36,833 bases of DNA, taken from assembly GCF_001542415.1 (NCBI RefSeq), contig NZ_LNCU01000123.1, forward strand, positions 2,347 to 39,179, in the 5' to 3' direction. Below are positions 24,027 through 32,177 of this stretch, piece after piece. The stretch is from Bradyrhizobium macuxiense (GTDB lineage: Bacteria > Pseudomonadota > Alphaproteobacteria > Rhizobiales > Xanthobacteraceae). The translations under genes were made by a program, and so were the position numbers. Numbering within the stretch: the first letter of the stretch is position 1; each line of letters starts with the position of its first letter. The notes under the pieces are model-generated. The model was not told the DNA's origin, made no database searches, and saw nothing but the letters and a program-made list of their open reading frames with translations.

Positions 24027-24689
24027 TCAGGCCATCCGGCAGACGTCCGGGTGCATCAGCGCTGCATCCTTCAGCCAGACCTTCGCACCTTGGGGTCCCG
24101 CGACAGCCCGCAGCGCTAGACCGGCCGGCAAGCGAATCCAGCCTTGCGACGTCAGGTTCTGATCGGCGATCAGCAGACTGCCGTCGAGAACCAGTGCTTC
24201 AAGCCCGCGAGCGTTCTCGATCAGGACCGCGCTGTCCGGTGCCATGCGCTCGATCCGCACGTTCTCGAACCCATCGTCGAACAGCTCGATCGCGCTCGCC
24301 GTTCCTGAGCCCCGTTCTCCAGGACGCCGTACGATCTGCTCGCGATCGCTCTCGCGGAACTGCCAAAGGCGGACGAAGATCGTGCAGCCTTCGGCCGAAG
24401 CGGGGACATGCGAAGTGCCCGGCGGATTGCGGAAGTAGCTGCCGGCCGGATAGTCGCCGTGCTCGTCCTGAAAGACGCCATCGAGAACGACGATTTCCTC
24501 GCCGCCGCCGTGGGTGTGGCGCGGAAATGCGCTGTTCGGCGCGTAGCGCACGATCGACGTCGCCCGCGCCACCTCCTCGCCGATGCGGAAGAGCATGCGC
24601 CGGTCCACGCCGGCAGCCGGGCTCGCCACCCAAGGAAGCGCCGAAGCTTGAACGATCACGGGAACCGTCAGGTCGTCATTGATACGCAT
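24027..24689 (-). CDS. ChrR-like cupin-domain protein
   Basis: A 220-residue double-cupin protein of the anti-sigma-factor ChrR cupin type, lacking the N-terminal anti-sigma domain. The first cupin has metal ligands in PRHTHGGGEEIVVLDG (His58, His60, Glu64 or 65) and TSHVP (His94). The second, degenerate cupin (about 140-220) has no such ligands. It is probably a metal-binding sensor or small-molecule enzyme. It lies 158 bases downstream of the CoA-transferase pair, separated by a strong hairpin, so it probably has its own promoter. Confidence 0.8.
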   Translation of the reverse strand: MRINDDLTVPVIVQASALPWVASPAAGVDRRMLFRIGEEVARATSIVRYAPNSAFPRHTHGGGEEIVVLDGVFQDEHGDYPAGSYFRNPPGTSHVPASAEGCTIFVRLWQFRESDREQIVRRPGERGSGTASAIELFDDGFENVRIERMAPDSAVLIENARGLEALVLDGSLLIADQNLTSQGWIRLPAGLALRAVAGPQGAKVWLKDAALMHPDVCRMA

Positions 24690-24802
24690 CGCTTTCCTCC
24701 ATCATGGTCAAAACCATTCTGAAATTCGCCTGACCGGACCTGAGACTTGGACACGCCGGGAAGATGCTCGCCCGTCGGCGTTTCTTCAAACGGGACAATC
24801 TT

Positions 24803-24835
24803 GGCGACCGCCAAAGAAAATCTTTCGCGGTCGCC
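24803..24835 (-). terminator. Long hairpin after the CoA-transferase genes
   Basis: A 33-base inverted repeat: a 9-bp outer stem (GGCGACCGC / GCGGTCGCC), one C-C mismatch, then a 5-bp inner stem (AAAGA / TCTTT) and a 3-base loop. It starts 13 bases after the CoA-transferase B stop. No T run follows, so it may end transcription with Rho or protect the mRNA end. Confidence 0.6.
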
Positions 24836-24847
24836 CGACGCATGTCG

Positions 24848-25594
24848 TCAAGCCGCCTCTGGAAGGGACGCGGCGAATTGCGGATAGGTCTCGGCGAGTT
24901 CGGTCCTGACCTGGCTTCGCATCAGCGCAAGGGTCTCTGCGTCCGGTCCTGGCGTCTCGACCTCGCAATGGTCGTTGTCGAATGAGAACCCCGTCATCCC
25001 TCGAATGTCAGCCGCGCTGCGCCCCGGATGGACACTTTCCAGCCGGAAGCGATTGGTGTCGCGCTGAAACGTGAACAATGCCGCGCTGGTCAGCAGCGCA
25101 TGGGGACCGCCGCGCCTGTAGACTCCGTCTTCGGTCGCACCCGGTGCCGAGATGAAATCGACCTGATCGACCAGCACGCGAGGACTATGCTCTTCGCGAA
25201 ACAGGATTACGCGCGGCACCAGAAAGTACAGATAGGCCGAACCGTACGATCCCGGCCACCTCACCTCCGAGTTCGGATAGCCGCCGGTGCCGACCAGGTT
25301 CACATTGCCTTTGCCGTCGATCTGGCCGCCACCAAGGAAGAAGGCGTCGATGCGGCCCTGCGCCGCGCAGTCGAACAACTCTTCGGAACCGCTGGTGAAG
25401 GCGTTGTGCTTGACCGAGCCGAGAATCGAGACCTGCACGTCGCCGAGCCCTCGCTTCTTGTTGAGGACCCGCAGCAGCATCGCGCCGGCCGCGGGCATCG
25501 GCGACGACATCCCGACGGCGACATGCCGCACTCCGGTCAAAAGGCGCGAGATCGTGTAGATCAGCAGTTCGCGGTTGGTGCATTCACGCGTCAT
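24848..25594 (-). CDS. CoA-transferase family subunit B, IpdB-like
   Basis: A 248-residue class I CoA-transferase fold protein. The opening AVGMSSPMPAAGAML matches the start of IpdB/glutaconate CoA-transferase B chains. The region SVHPGRSAADIRGMTGFSFD near 200 is typical of the IpdB branch. The SENG-type catalytic Glu motif of SCOT-like enzymes is not seen. Its ATG overlaps the stop of subunit A (ATGA). IpdAB in actinobacteria hydrolyses a steroid ring-derived CoA ester. Here the reaction could be transfer or ring hydrolysis of another CoA ester; the family call is firm, the substrate unknown. Confidence 0.85.
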   Translation of the reverse strand: MTRECTNRELLIYTISRLLTGVRHVAVGMSSPMPAAGAMLLRVLNKKRGLGDVQVSILGSVKHNAFTSGSEELFDCAAQGRIDAFFLGGGQIDGKGNVNLVGTGGYPNSEVRWPGSYGSAYLYFLVPRVILFREEHSPRVLVDQVDFISAPGATEDGVYRRGGPHALLTSAALFTFQRDTNRFRLESVHPGRSAADIRGMTGFSFDNDHCEVETPGPDAETLALMRSQVRTELAETYPQFAASLPEAA

Positions 25595-26397
25595 GCTGCA
25601 CTCCTGGCGCTGCTCATGTAGGCCTGAAAGCCCTCCGGCGTGCGCGCGGCACGGGCATAGTTATCGACCTCGCGGGCATCCAGTTCGTATTCGGCGTAGA
25701 GGCCAGTCGGCCAGGCCGCGTTCTTGTATTCGGCCACGGCGCTGACGTACATCGCCGGCAGGATGCCGGCGGCAAGCTTCTCGTCGTCGAGCAACGAAGT
25801 CTCGGAGATGCGCTCGACGGTGACGAAGGTCTTCTTCGATGCGTGTGCCAACAGCATGATCTCGCGGCGCCGGCCGAGACGGACATTACCGAGGCGATCG
25901 GCTTCCGGCGCATGGATGAGCGTGATGTCAGGCTGGATCGCCGCAACCACAACGATCTTCTCGTTCTCGTCGAACGGATTGGTCGTGACTTTCCAGTCCA
26001 AACGGTTCTCCAGAACGTCGCTGCCGATGATGCCGCGGATCGGCATGTACGGCACGCCCTTCTCCGCCGCGCTCAGACCGGCGAACACGGCAGGGCACGT
26101 CGCATCGAGCATGCGGATCTTGCCATTCCGGATCGCGCGGCCGAAGCATGGTGCCCCGCCGGTCTCGCCAAGACTGACCGCACTGGTCTCGAGGACGGAG
26201 ATCGCGCCGGCGCCGATCAGCATGTCGACCTGCATGCCGCCGATCGGTGCGCACACCACGTGAAGGTCGCGGATTCCGCGTTCGATCAGCAGCCGGATCA
26301 TCGCGGGACAGGATCCCGAACCGTCAGGAGCCAGGCCGAGCTTGACACCGGAGGGGATCATTTCGGCCATCGCCTCGGGCGACACGAATTCAGTCAT
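25591..26397 (-). CDS. CoA-transferase family subunit A, IpdA-like
   Basis: A 268-residue partner of the overlapping subunit B. It has the CoA-transferase I alpha fold: KLGLAPDGSGSCPAMIRLLI near the N-terminus, LHVVCAPIGGMQVDMLIGAG in the middle, and PYMPIRGIIGSDVLEN and HAPEADRLGNVRLGRR further on. The last corresponds to the H-x-D-x-x-GN motif of IpdA/GctA chains, with Glu-Ala before the Asp. It is transcribed before subunit B. The region upstream holds a gene fossil (26443-26529) and the MFS gene, so its promoter probably lies within 26398-26520. Confidence 0.85.
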   Translation of the reverse strand: MTEFVSPEAMAEMIPSGVKLGLAPDGSGSCPAMIRLLIERGIRDLHVVCAPIGGMQVDMLIGAGAISVLETSAVSLGETGGAPCFGRAIRNGKIRMLDATCPAVFAGLSAAEKGVPYMPIRGIIGSDVLENRLDWKVTTNPFDENEKIVVVAAIQPDITLIHAPEADRLGNVRLGRRREIMLLAHASKKTFVTVERISETSLLDDEKLAAGILPAMYVSAVAEYKNAAWPTGLYAEYELDAREVDNYARAARTPEGFQAYMSSARSAA

Positions 26398-26442
26398 GGT
26401 TCATCTCCCCGTTTCCGGCCCGATCGATCGTCGGGCACTTCG

Positions 26443-26529
26443 CTATTCCAACCGGTCGAGCGATCCCGGAAGATCATCTCGCAGATCATCGTAGTCCTCA
26501 AGGCCGACCGAAATTCGGATCAGGCCGCA
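26443..26529 (-). pseudogene. 3' fossil of a Cys/Met-metabolism PLP-dependent enzyme gene
   Basis: Twenty-eight codons and a stop encode CGLIRISVGLEDYDDLRDDL followed by PGSLDRLE. This is the hallmark C-terminus of cystathionine gamma-synthase/gamma-lyase and O-acylhomoserine sulfhydrylase proteins (G-L-I-R-x-S-V-G-L-E-D-x-D-D-L). The rest of the gene, about 370 codons, is absent. Upstream in this frame the DNA codes the MFS transporter in another frame, and the MFS stop codon lies inside the fossil. It marks a past recombination point immediately behind the MFS gene. Confidence 0.75.
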
Positions 26530-27746
26530 CTGCCGCTGCGGAGCGGTCGCGGAGACGCCACCAGCAACGCGACCACAGCAAAGATGAGAGGCGGAAACGA
26601 AAGCCACAGAACCGTGTCCCAGCCATATGCGGAGAGCAGCCCTCCGGACAGGAACGAGCCGAAGGTCATCGTGCCGAACACGACGAAATCGTTCAGCGAC
26701 TGGACGCGCGCCTTCTCTTCGGGCCGGTGACATTCGAGGACCATCGCGGAGGCCCCGACGAAGCCGAAATTCCAGCCGACGCCCAGTAAAATCAGGGTCG
26801 CCCAGAAATGCGCGACCTGGATACCGAGAAGGCCGACTGCCGACGACGCGGCGGTGAACAGCAGACCCGTCGCCACCACCTTCGACGCGCCGAACCGGGT
26901 GATCAGTCTGCCGGTCCAGAAGCTCGGCCCATACATGGCGATCACATGCCATTGCAGGCCGAGATTGGCGGATTGCTGCGGGAGGTTGCAGAATTTCATC
27001 GCGAGCGGCGCCGCCGTCATTAGGAAATTCATCAGCAGATAGGAGACGACGCCGCACACCACCGCGCCTATGAAGCGGGGTTGGCGCGCGATGACGGCGA
27101 GCGGACGGCCATTGCCGGCTTCGGCCGCCGTCGGCAGCGGCAGACGCACACCAGCCAGAACCAGCAACGAAATCGCCGCAACCGCGGCCTGCCCGAGATA
27201 GGTCGCCGCGAAGAGATACGGCTGCCAGAGGTCCATCGTGTACGTGACGAGCTGCGGGCCGATCACGCCCGCGAAAACGCCACCTGCCATCACGGCCGAC
27301 AGCGCGCGTGGTCGGCGCTCGGGCGCCGCGCAGTCGGCCGCAGCGAAGCGGAAGGAGAGCACCACCGCGGCGTAGACACCGCCGAAGAACGTCGCGACGC
27401 AGAACAGCCAGAACGAGGCCTGCAGCACTGCCAACGTTCCGATCAGGCCGCCCAGGACGCCGCAGCCCGTTCCGATCATGAACGCAGCACGCCGGCCGTG
27501 ACGTTGCGCAATTGCTCCGGCCGGCAACGTGCATGCGGCCATCCCGACGACGAAGATCGAGATCGGCAGCGTCGCCAACGCTTTCTCGGGCGCCAGCATG
27601 TCCCCGATCACGGCGCCGGTCGCGTAGATGACGGTCGAGTTCGCGCCGGCCAGCGCCTGCGCGATCGCCAGCCGCATGACGTTGGCGCGCTCGAGACGGA
27701 ACAATGGCGGAGCGTCCACCGGGCCTTGCGCGACGGCTTGCGACAT
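26520..27746 (-). CDS. Major facilitator superfamily transporter
   Basis: A 408-residue, 12-helix inner-membrane transporter. The loop 2-3 motif has the form GAIAQRHGRRAAFMIGTGCG (about residues 77-96), close to the MFS signature G-x3-D-R-x-G-R-R. A repeat is seen in the second half (RLITRFGASKVVATG). The central loop is short. The ATG follows the TPR gene stop directly (TGAATG), so the two are translationally coupled. The C-terminus ends abruptly at the junction with the PLP-enzyme fossil (LRSGSAA), so a few native C-terminal residues may have been replaced. The substrate is unknown; an exporter role is common for this branch. Confidence 0.88.
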   Translation of the reverse strand: MSQAVAQGPVDAPPLFRLERANVMRLAIAQALAGANSTVIYATGAVIGDMLAPEKALATLPISIFVVGMAACTLPAGAIAQRHGRRAAFMIGTGCGVLGGLIGTLAVLQASFWLFCVATFFGGVYAAVVLSFRFAAADCAAPERRPRALSAVMAGGVFAGVIGPQLVTYTMDLWQPYLFAATYLGQAAVAAISLLVLAGVRLPLPTAAEAGNGRPLAVIARQPRFIGAVVCGVVSYLLMNFLMTAAPLAMKFCNLPQQSANLGLQWHVIAMYGPSFWTGRLITRFGASKVVATGLLFTAASSAVGLLGIQVAHFWATLILLGVGWNFGFVGASAMVLECHRPEEKARVQSLNDFVVFGTMTFGSFLSGGLLSAYGWDTVLWLSFPPLIFAVVALLVASPRPLRSGSAA

Positions 27747-29066
27747 TCAGACCTCGACTTGGCGGCGCCAGCGCGTGTCGCGCTGCGAAGGACGGCGGTG
27801 AAGGCGACGATCGAGCAGATCGCGCGCCTTGGCGGACTGGCCGCTTCGCATCAAGGCGAGCAGCAGCATGTCTTCGATGACTTCCCGCTGCGCGCCGCTG
27901 CCGCCGACACGCGCGACGTCTCCAGCCACGGGCTCGAGGATCCGCACGCATTCGGCATGATCGGCGTTCGCGAATGCGAGCGCGGCGAGACCGATCGCCG
28001 GGACGACAGAGCCCGCCGGCAGCGCGCCGTCCGCGACGCGCCGCGCGTTCGCATCGATACGGTCGGTCGCGGCGACGTGTCGCCCGGTCGCCGCCGCCAA
28101 CAGACCCATGTGCATTTCGACGAACGCGAGACCGGGATTCGGATAGCGGGATCCGGCGTAGCTTTCGACTTCCTCCCACATGCCTGATGGCACTGCGTAG
28201 CCGTTCGCTTGAAGCCGCCACAGCAGCGAGACGGTGTCGCTCACGACGTTGATCGGAAGGCCGAGCGAGACCGACGGCCGCACATGCTTCGCATAGATCG
28301 CAAGCGCATGCTGCGGATCGTCGCGCTCCAGCGCAGAGAGTGCCGCGTGCCACGCCAGATGGCCGTGCAGCATCCCTGCCCGGTCGTACTCGGGCAGCCA
28401 GCCTTCGAGCAGTGTCTCCGCCTCTCCCGCCGCGCCCTGCTCGAGCATGGCGTGCGCAACGGCATGCGCAGCATTCGCGTTGGCGCGGCGCCGTTCGAGT
28501 CCGCGCTGCGCGAGATCGCGACCCTTGGCGACCGATCCGTTCTCGGCGTGGGACCATCCGCGATAGGTGAGAAACCACCAGTCGTCGGTGTCGTAGCGAT
28601 CAGCCACCCGTTCGCAGAGATCCACGCGGGCTTGGTCATGACCGGTCATTCCCGAGAAGGCGAACAAACCGAACGCTCCCAACGGCAGCGAGAGGATCAG
28701 GACGTCGCGCGGCCATTGCTCGAGATGGGCGAGCGCGCTCTCCAGCGCCTTGACCGATTGACCGGTCACCGCGAGCGAGAGGGTCGACACATGACTGATC
28801 TCCCGCGGCGAGCCGTTTCGAGCGACGATCTCCAGCGCGGCTGCGATGCTCGCGCGCGCGTCCGCGGGCTGCGCATTGATCGCACGGAGACGCGCGAGAG
28901 CAGCGTGCGCAAGCGCGAATTGCGGATCGTGATCGATGGCTTGCCGCAGCGCATCCTCCGCTCCCGGCCAGGCCGAAAGAAGGAGGTCGACGCCGGTGCG
29001 GTAGCTGGCCGCTGCTTGCAGCGAGCCCGTTGAAATCGGAAGGCCGCGATTGTCGAACTCGGCCAT
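27747..29066 (-). CDS. TPR-repeat protein, TTC38-like
   Basis: A 439-residue soluble alpha-helical protein with no signal peptide. It has TPR-like helix pairs throughout, for example EDALRQAIDHDPQFALAHAA (about 36-55) and later GRDLAQRGLERRRANANAAH. Overall it looks like the tetratricopeptide repeat protein 38 family, which has central segments of the form GMLHGHLAWHAAL. The biochemical role of this family is not established. The ATG at 29066 has CAGGAG upstream. It forms a two-gene unit with the MFS transporter and is divergent from an AraC regulator, so the three probably work as a regulated transport module. Confidence 0.8.
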   Translation of the reverse strand: MAEFDNRGLPISTGSLQAAASYRTGVDLLLSAWPGAEDALRQAIDHDPQFALAHAALARLRAINAQPADARASIAAALEIVARNGSPREISHVSTLSLAVTGQSVKALESALAHLEQWPRDVLILSLPLGAFGLFAFSGMTGHDQARVDLCERVADRYDTDDWWFLTYRGWSHAENGSVAKGRDLAQRGLERRRANANAAHAVAHAMLEQGAAGEAETLLEGWLPEYDRAGMLHGHLAWHAALSALERDDPQHALAIYAKHVRPSVSLGLPINVVSDTVSLLWRLQANGYAVPSGMWEEVESYAGSRYPNPGLAFVEMHMGLLAAATGRHVAATDRIDANARRVADGALPAGSVVPAIGLAALAFANADHAECVRILEPVAGDVARVGGSGAQREVIEDMLLLALMRSGQSAKARDLLDRRLHRRPSQRDTRWRRQVEV

Positions 29067-29169
29067 GCTCGGCTCCTGGTAACGGAGGATGGGCCGGCGA
29101 GCTTTCGATGCCGCCGCCCCTCAATTTGGAGCGCTACCAGACCGAAATCAGGCTGTCTTTCGACGTTTT

Positions 29170-29196
29170 GCCAATTTATATAGAATATCCGCCAAT
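29170..29196. promoter_or_regulatory. Direct repeat GCCAAT spaced 21 bp, candidate AraC site
   Basis: GCCAAT occurs at 29170-29175 and 29191-29196, exactly two helical turns apart, with an AT-rich TTATATAGAATAT between. It sits in the 140-base divergent region of the TPR-MFS unit and the araC-type gene. AraC proteins often bind such direct repeats, but the motif is short and may be chance. Confidence 0.35.
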
Positions 29197-29206
29197 CGGA
29201 GACGCG

Positions 29207-30049
29207 ATGACCTGGTCGCATATTTCCACACCGCCGGACGCGCTACCCCCGCGTCCGATCACCATGCGGGCCCAGTCGATTCCGCCACGGCACGAATTCC
29301 CGGAGCACGCGCATGACTGGCATCAGGTCGTCTACGCCATCGACGGCGTGCTCATGGTGACCGCCGAAAGCCGCTCGTTCGTCATCTCACCGGACCAGGC
29401 CGTCTGGCTGCCGAGCGGCGTTCGTCATCGGGTGGGCTCACTGCTCGGCGCCGAGTTTCGCAGCCTCTGGATTGCCGTGGAGGCGGGACGGAATTTGCCG
29501 TCGGCCCCGACACTGCTGGCTGTCTCGCCCTTGCTGAAGGCGTTGATCGTGGAGGCTGCAGCCATCGAGGGGCGCGAGCATGGCGATGGCTACCCCGACC
29601 GCGTCGCGACGCTCATTCTCGATCAGCTTGGCAAGGCTCAAGCGTTGACGGCCGGATTACCGTGGCCGCGTGGTGAACGCTTGCTGCGTCTTTGCGAGGC
29701 GCTCTATATCGATCCCGCCGATACCAGAAGTTCGGACGATTGGGCCAGGATGCTCGGCATGTCGTCGCGCACGCTTACGCGCCAGTTCGAAGCGGAAATG
29801 GGTTCGAGCCTCCGGTCGTGGCGGCGCAGGCTTCGGCTGCTGCGCGCAATCGAGCTCCTGAGCAGCGGCACGGGAGTGACCGAAACGGCGATGCAACTGG
29901 GCTACGGCTCCGCGTCGGCTTTCATCTTCGCCTTTCGGACGGAGATGGGATCCAGCCCGCACGCTTACATGCGGTCGGTTGCCGGCACACGTCCGGGCCC
30001 TCCCCGAAAGCCGCCGGGCTCCGCTCGCCGCTCGCGGTCCGCGGCATGA
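29207..30049 (+). CDS. AraC family transcriptional regulator with cupin sensor domain
   Basis: A 280-residue regulator from the ATG at 29207, which has CGGAG 8 bases upstream. A longer in-frame start at 29030 would overlap the divergent gene. The N-terminal cupin (about 15-95) has PPRHEFPEHAHDWHQVVYA, whose His residues fit a metal or ligand pocket. The C-terminal double HTH (about 170-262) includes WARMLGMSSRTLTRQFEAEM and the family signature AMQLGYGSASAFIFAFRTEMGSSP. The last 20 residues are a Pro/Arg-rich tail. It is divergent from the TPR-MFS unit and is probably its activator or repressor, a common regulator-exporter layout. Confidence 0.9.
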   Translation: MTWSHISTPPDALPPRPITMRAQSIPPRHEFPEHAHDWHQVVYAIDGVLMVTAESRSFVISPDQAVWLPSGVRHRVGSLLGAEFRSLWIAVEAGRNLPSAPTLLAVSPLLKALIVEAAAIEGREHGDGYPDRVATLILDQLGKAQALTAGLPWPRGERLLRLCEALYIDPADTRSSDDWARMLGMSSRTLTRQFEAEMGSSLRSWRRRLRLLRAIELLSSGTGVTETAMQLGYGSASAFIFAFRTEMGSSPHAYMRSVAGTRPGPPRKPPGSARRSRSAA

Positions 30050-30094
30050 TGGTCCGATCGAGAGAAGGACGATCAGGGATCGCGGGCGAGCCCG

Positions 30095-31414
30095 CTACGT
30101 TCGGACGGGGAATGTCAGCTCGGACCTCGCCCCGCGGCACCCCGTTCGGTTCGAGATGGTGACTTCGGCGTCGATCTTCGCCAGCGCGAGCTTGACGATC
30201 GCGAGGCCGAGTCCGCTGCCGATCGGGCTCCTGAGCCGACCCCGGAAGAAGCGGTTGCCCAGCTTGTCGAGCTCGTCGGACGGTATGCCGGGCCCCTCAT
30301 CCTCGACCGAGAGCGAGTTCGGTGTCGCGGCCCAGACGATGCGGCCATCGCGCGTGTGCTGAACCGCGTTTTCGTGCAGGTTCCGTAGCGCGAGCTGCAG
30401 GCAATCGGCATTGGTGTCGAGGACCATCTCGCGCACACTCGCATCGATCGTGATCACCGTCCCGTCGTGCTTCGGAGTGTCCGCGACGATCTCGGCCAGG
30501 ATCGGACCGACCGCCACCGTGCTTCGCGGCGCGTCGGCCGCGTCGGCATCGAGCTTGGCGATCGTCAGGAGTTGACGCACCAGGCGCGTGCTCCTGTCGA
30601 CCGCAGCGACAATCTGCTCGAGCGCGCCGCGCACGACCTTCGGATCTTCGGCGGCCATCGCCACCTGGGCCTGCGTCTTCAGCCCTGCCAGCGGCGTGCG
30701 AAGCTCGTGCGCGGCGAAGGCCGTCACTTCCCGTTCGTGGCGACGCGCTGCCTCCACCCTGCTGAGCAGCCCGTTGAGGGCGTTCGCCAACGGCCTGACT
30801 TCGATCGGCGCCTGGTCGGCCTGAACGTGACGCATATCGTCCGGCTCCCGGTCGCCCAGATCTTGCGCCATCCGGCGCAGCGGGCGCAGCCCCTGCCCGA
30901 CACTGGCCCAGATCGCTGCGCCGAGCAGCGGAGCGATCAGAAGCGCCGGCAGCATCAGACCCTTGATGAGATCGGCCACCAGGCGCTCACGAAGAGACAG
31001 CCGGTCACCGACCATGACGCGCAGATTGTGGCCGGCGTCCTCGACCGTGAACACGCGCCAGGTCTCGCCGTCGATCGTTCGATCGGAGAAGCCTGACGAA
31101 GCGGACGAGAGTTGCTGGTCCGGCGCGCCGCTCGACTTCGCCACCATGCGACCGTCGAGCGACCAGATCTGGCACGACAGCTGGCGTTCGTAGCTGCCGA
31201 GTTGCGCGATGGCGGCAGGCGCCGACTTCCCCGGCAGACTTTCGAAACCCGATGCGAGCGAAGCCACCATGCGCGCGGCCTCCTGGAGGCGCGTGTCGAG
31301 AACTTGCTCGACCTCGCCGCGACTGCCGACATAGATCCAGACCACCGCCGTCAACCAGACGATCCCGGTCGCAGCGAGCAGCGTCGCGAAGAGCCTCAAC
31401 CTGAGCGATTTCAT
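30095..31414 (-). CDS. Two-component sensor histidine kinase, QseC/PmrB type
   Basis: A 439-residue membrane kinase. TM1 is at about 8-29, a periplasmic sensor loop at about 30-150 and TM2 at about 151-172. A HAMP-like linker follows, then the HisKA H-box AAHELRTPLAG with phospho-His at about 236. The N-box is NLHENAVQH (Asn about 349), G1 is DEGPGIP (372-378), and G2 is GSGLGLAIV. The Met start overlaps the regulator stop by four bases (ATGA). The periplasmic loop has a single Cys (about 81) and no obvious metal-binding cluster. Given the divergent dsbD and dsbA-like genes, envelope redox or cationic stress is a plausible signal, by inference. Confidence 0.93.
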   Translation of the reverse strand: MKSLRLRLFATLLAATGIVWLTAVVWIYVGSRGEVEQVLDTRLQEAARMVASLASGFESLPGKSAPAAIAQLGSYERQLSCQIWSLDGRMVAKSSGAPDQQLSSASSGFSDRTIDGETWRVFTVEDAGHNLRVMVGDRLSLRERLVADLIKGLMLPALLIAPLLGAAIWASVGQGLRPLRRMAQDLGDREPDDMRHVQADQAPIEVRPLANALNGLLSRVEAARRHEREVTAFAAHELRTPLAGLKTQAQVAMAAEDPKVVRGALEQIVAAVDRSTRLVRQLLTIAKLDADAADAPRSTVAVGPILAEIVADTPKHDGTVITIDASVREMVLDTNADCLQLALRNLHENAVQHTRDGRIVWAATPNSLSVEDEGPGIPSDELDKLGNRFFRGRLRSPIGSGLGLAIVKLALAKIDAEVTISNRTGCRGARSELTFPVRT

Positions 31415-32073
31415 AGGGCGGCTCCCATCCGGTATCCGACGCCGCGGATGGTCTGGATCGCGTCCTTTCCGATCTTGGCGCGGAGATTGTGGATATGGAC
31501 TTCGACCGCGTTGCTTTCGATGTCCTCTTGCCAGCCGTAGAGGCGCTCCTCGAGTTCGGCGCGCGAGCGGACCTGCCCGGGACGCTCCATCAGCGCGGTG
31601 AGAATCGCAAACTCCCGCCGCGAGAGCCTGATCGACCGGCCGTCGACGGTCGCGGCTAGGTCCGCAGGCGAAAGCACGATGGAGCCGTGAACCAGCATCG
31701 GCGCCGCACGCCCGCCTTCCCTTCGGACAATTGCACGCAGGCGCGCCGCGAGTTCGTCGAGATCGAACGGCTTGGCGAGATAGTCGTCGGCGCCGGAATC
31801 CAGTCCTGACACCTTGTCGCCGATGCTGTCGCGCGCCGTCAGAAGAAGGACGGGAGTGGCATCCCGGCGTCTCCGCAGCTTGCGCAGCAGATCGAGTCCG
31901 CTTCCGTCCGGAAGCATGATGTCGAGGACGACGGCGGAATATCTCGACGCCGCGATCGCCGCATCCGCTTCTTCGCAGGTCTCCACCGCGTCGACGGTGG
32001 CACCCGTCAACGACAGACCGGTGCGCAGACCGTCAGACAGGATCGGATCATCTTCGACGACGAGAATACGCAT
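31411..32073 (-). CDS. OmpR-family response regulator, QseB/PmrA type
   Basis: A 220-residue regulator. The receiver domain (1-115) has acidic pocket VEDD (7-9), the phospho-acceptor Asp51 (VVLDIMLPDGSG), Thr79 and Lys101 (LAKPFD). The C-terminal winged helix (about 125-218) has RLSRREFAILTALM and the DNA-recognition segment AVEVHIHNLRAKIG, ending TIRGVGYRM. It is first of the kinase-regulator operon, with GGAGG before the ATG. It is divergent from dsbD, and the CTTAAG repeat at 32107-32123 is its likely target. Confidence 0.94.
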   Translation of the reverse strand: MRILVVEDDPILSDGLRTGLSLTGATVDAVETCEEADAAIAASRYSAVVLDIMLPDGSGLDLLRKLRRRRDATPVLLLTARDSIGDKVSGLDSGADDYLAKPFDLDELAARLRAIVRREGGRAAPMLVHGSIVLSPADLAATVDGRSIRLSRREFAILTALMERPGQVRSRAELEERLYGWQEDIESNAVEVHIHNLRAKIGKDAIQTIRGVGYRMGAAL

Positions 32074-32106
32074 CGTTACCTCCGGGAACTCCTCTCGACC
32101 GGCAAC

Positions 32107-32123
32107 CTTAAGGCTGGCTTAAG
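32107..32123. promoter_or_regulatory. PmrA/QseB-like box CTTAAG-N5-CTTAAG
   Basis: Two CTTAAG hexamers (32107-32112 and 32118-32123) are separated by GCTGG, giving the 11-bp period typical of OmpR-class direct repeats. They match the PmrA box form YTTAAK-N5-YTTAAK. The box lies 34-50 bases upstream of the regulator start and 55-71 bases upstream of dsbD, so it could serve both divergent promoters. Confidence 0.7.
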
Positions 32124-32177
32124 GTAGGCCTTCCAATTCGCGGCATCCGCATCCGAAAGCAAGGCCGCCGCAGACAA

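Noticed and set aside
26443..28578. A 711-residue minus-strand open frame across the MFS and TPR genes
   Set aside because: Most of it is an Arg/Ala-rich shadow of two well-supported genes. Only its last 28 codons carry real protein signal, and these are reported as a fossil.
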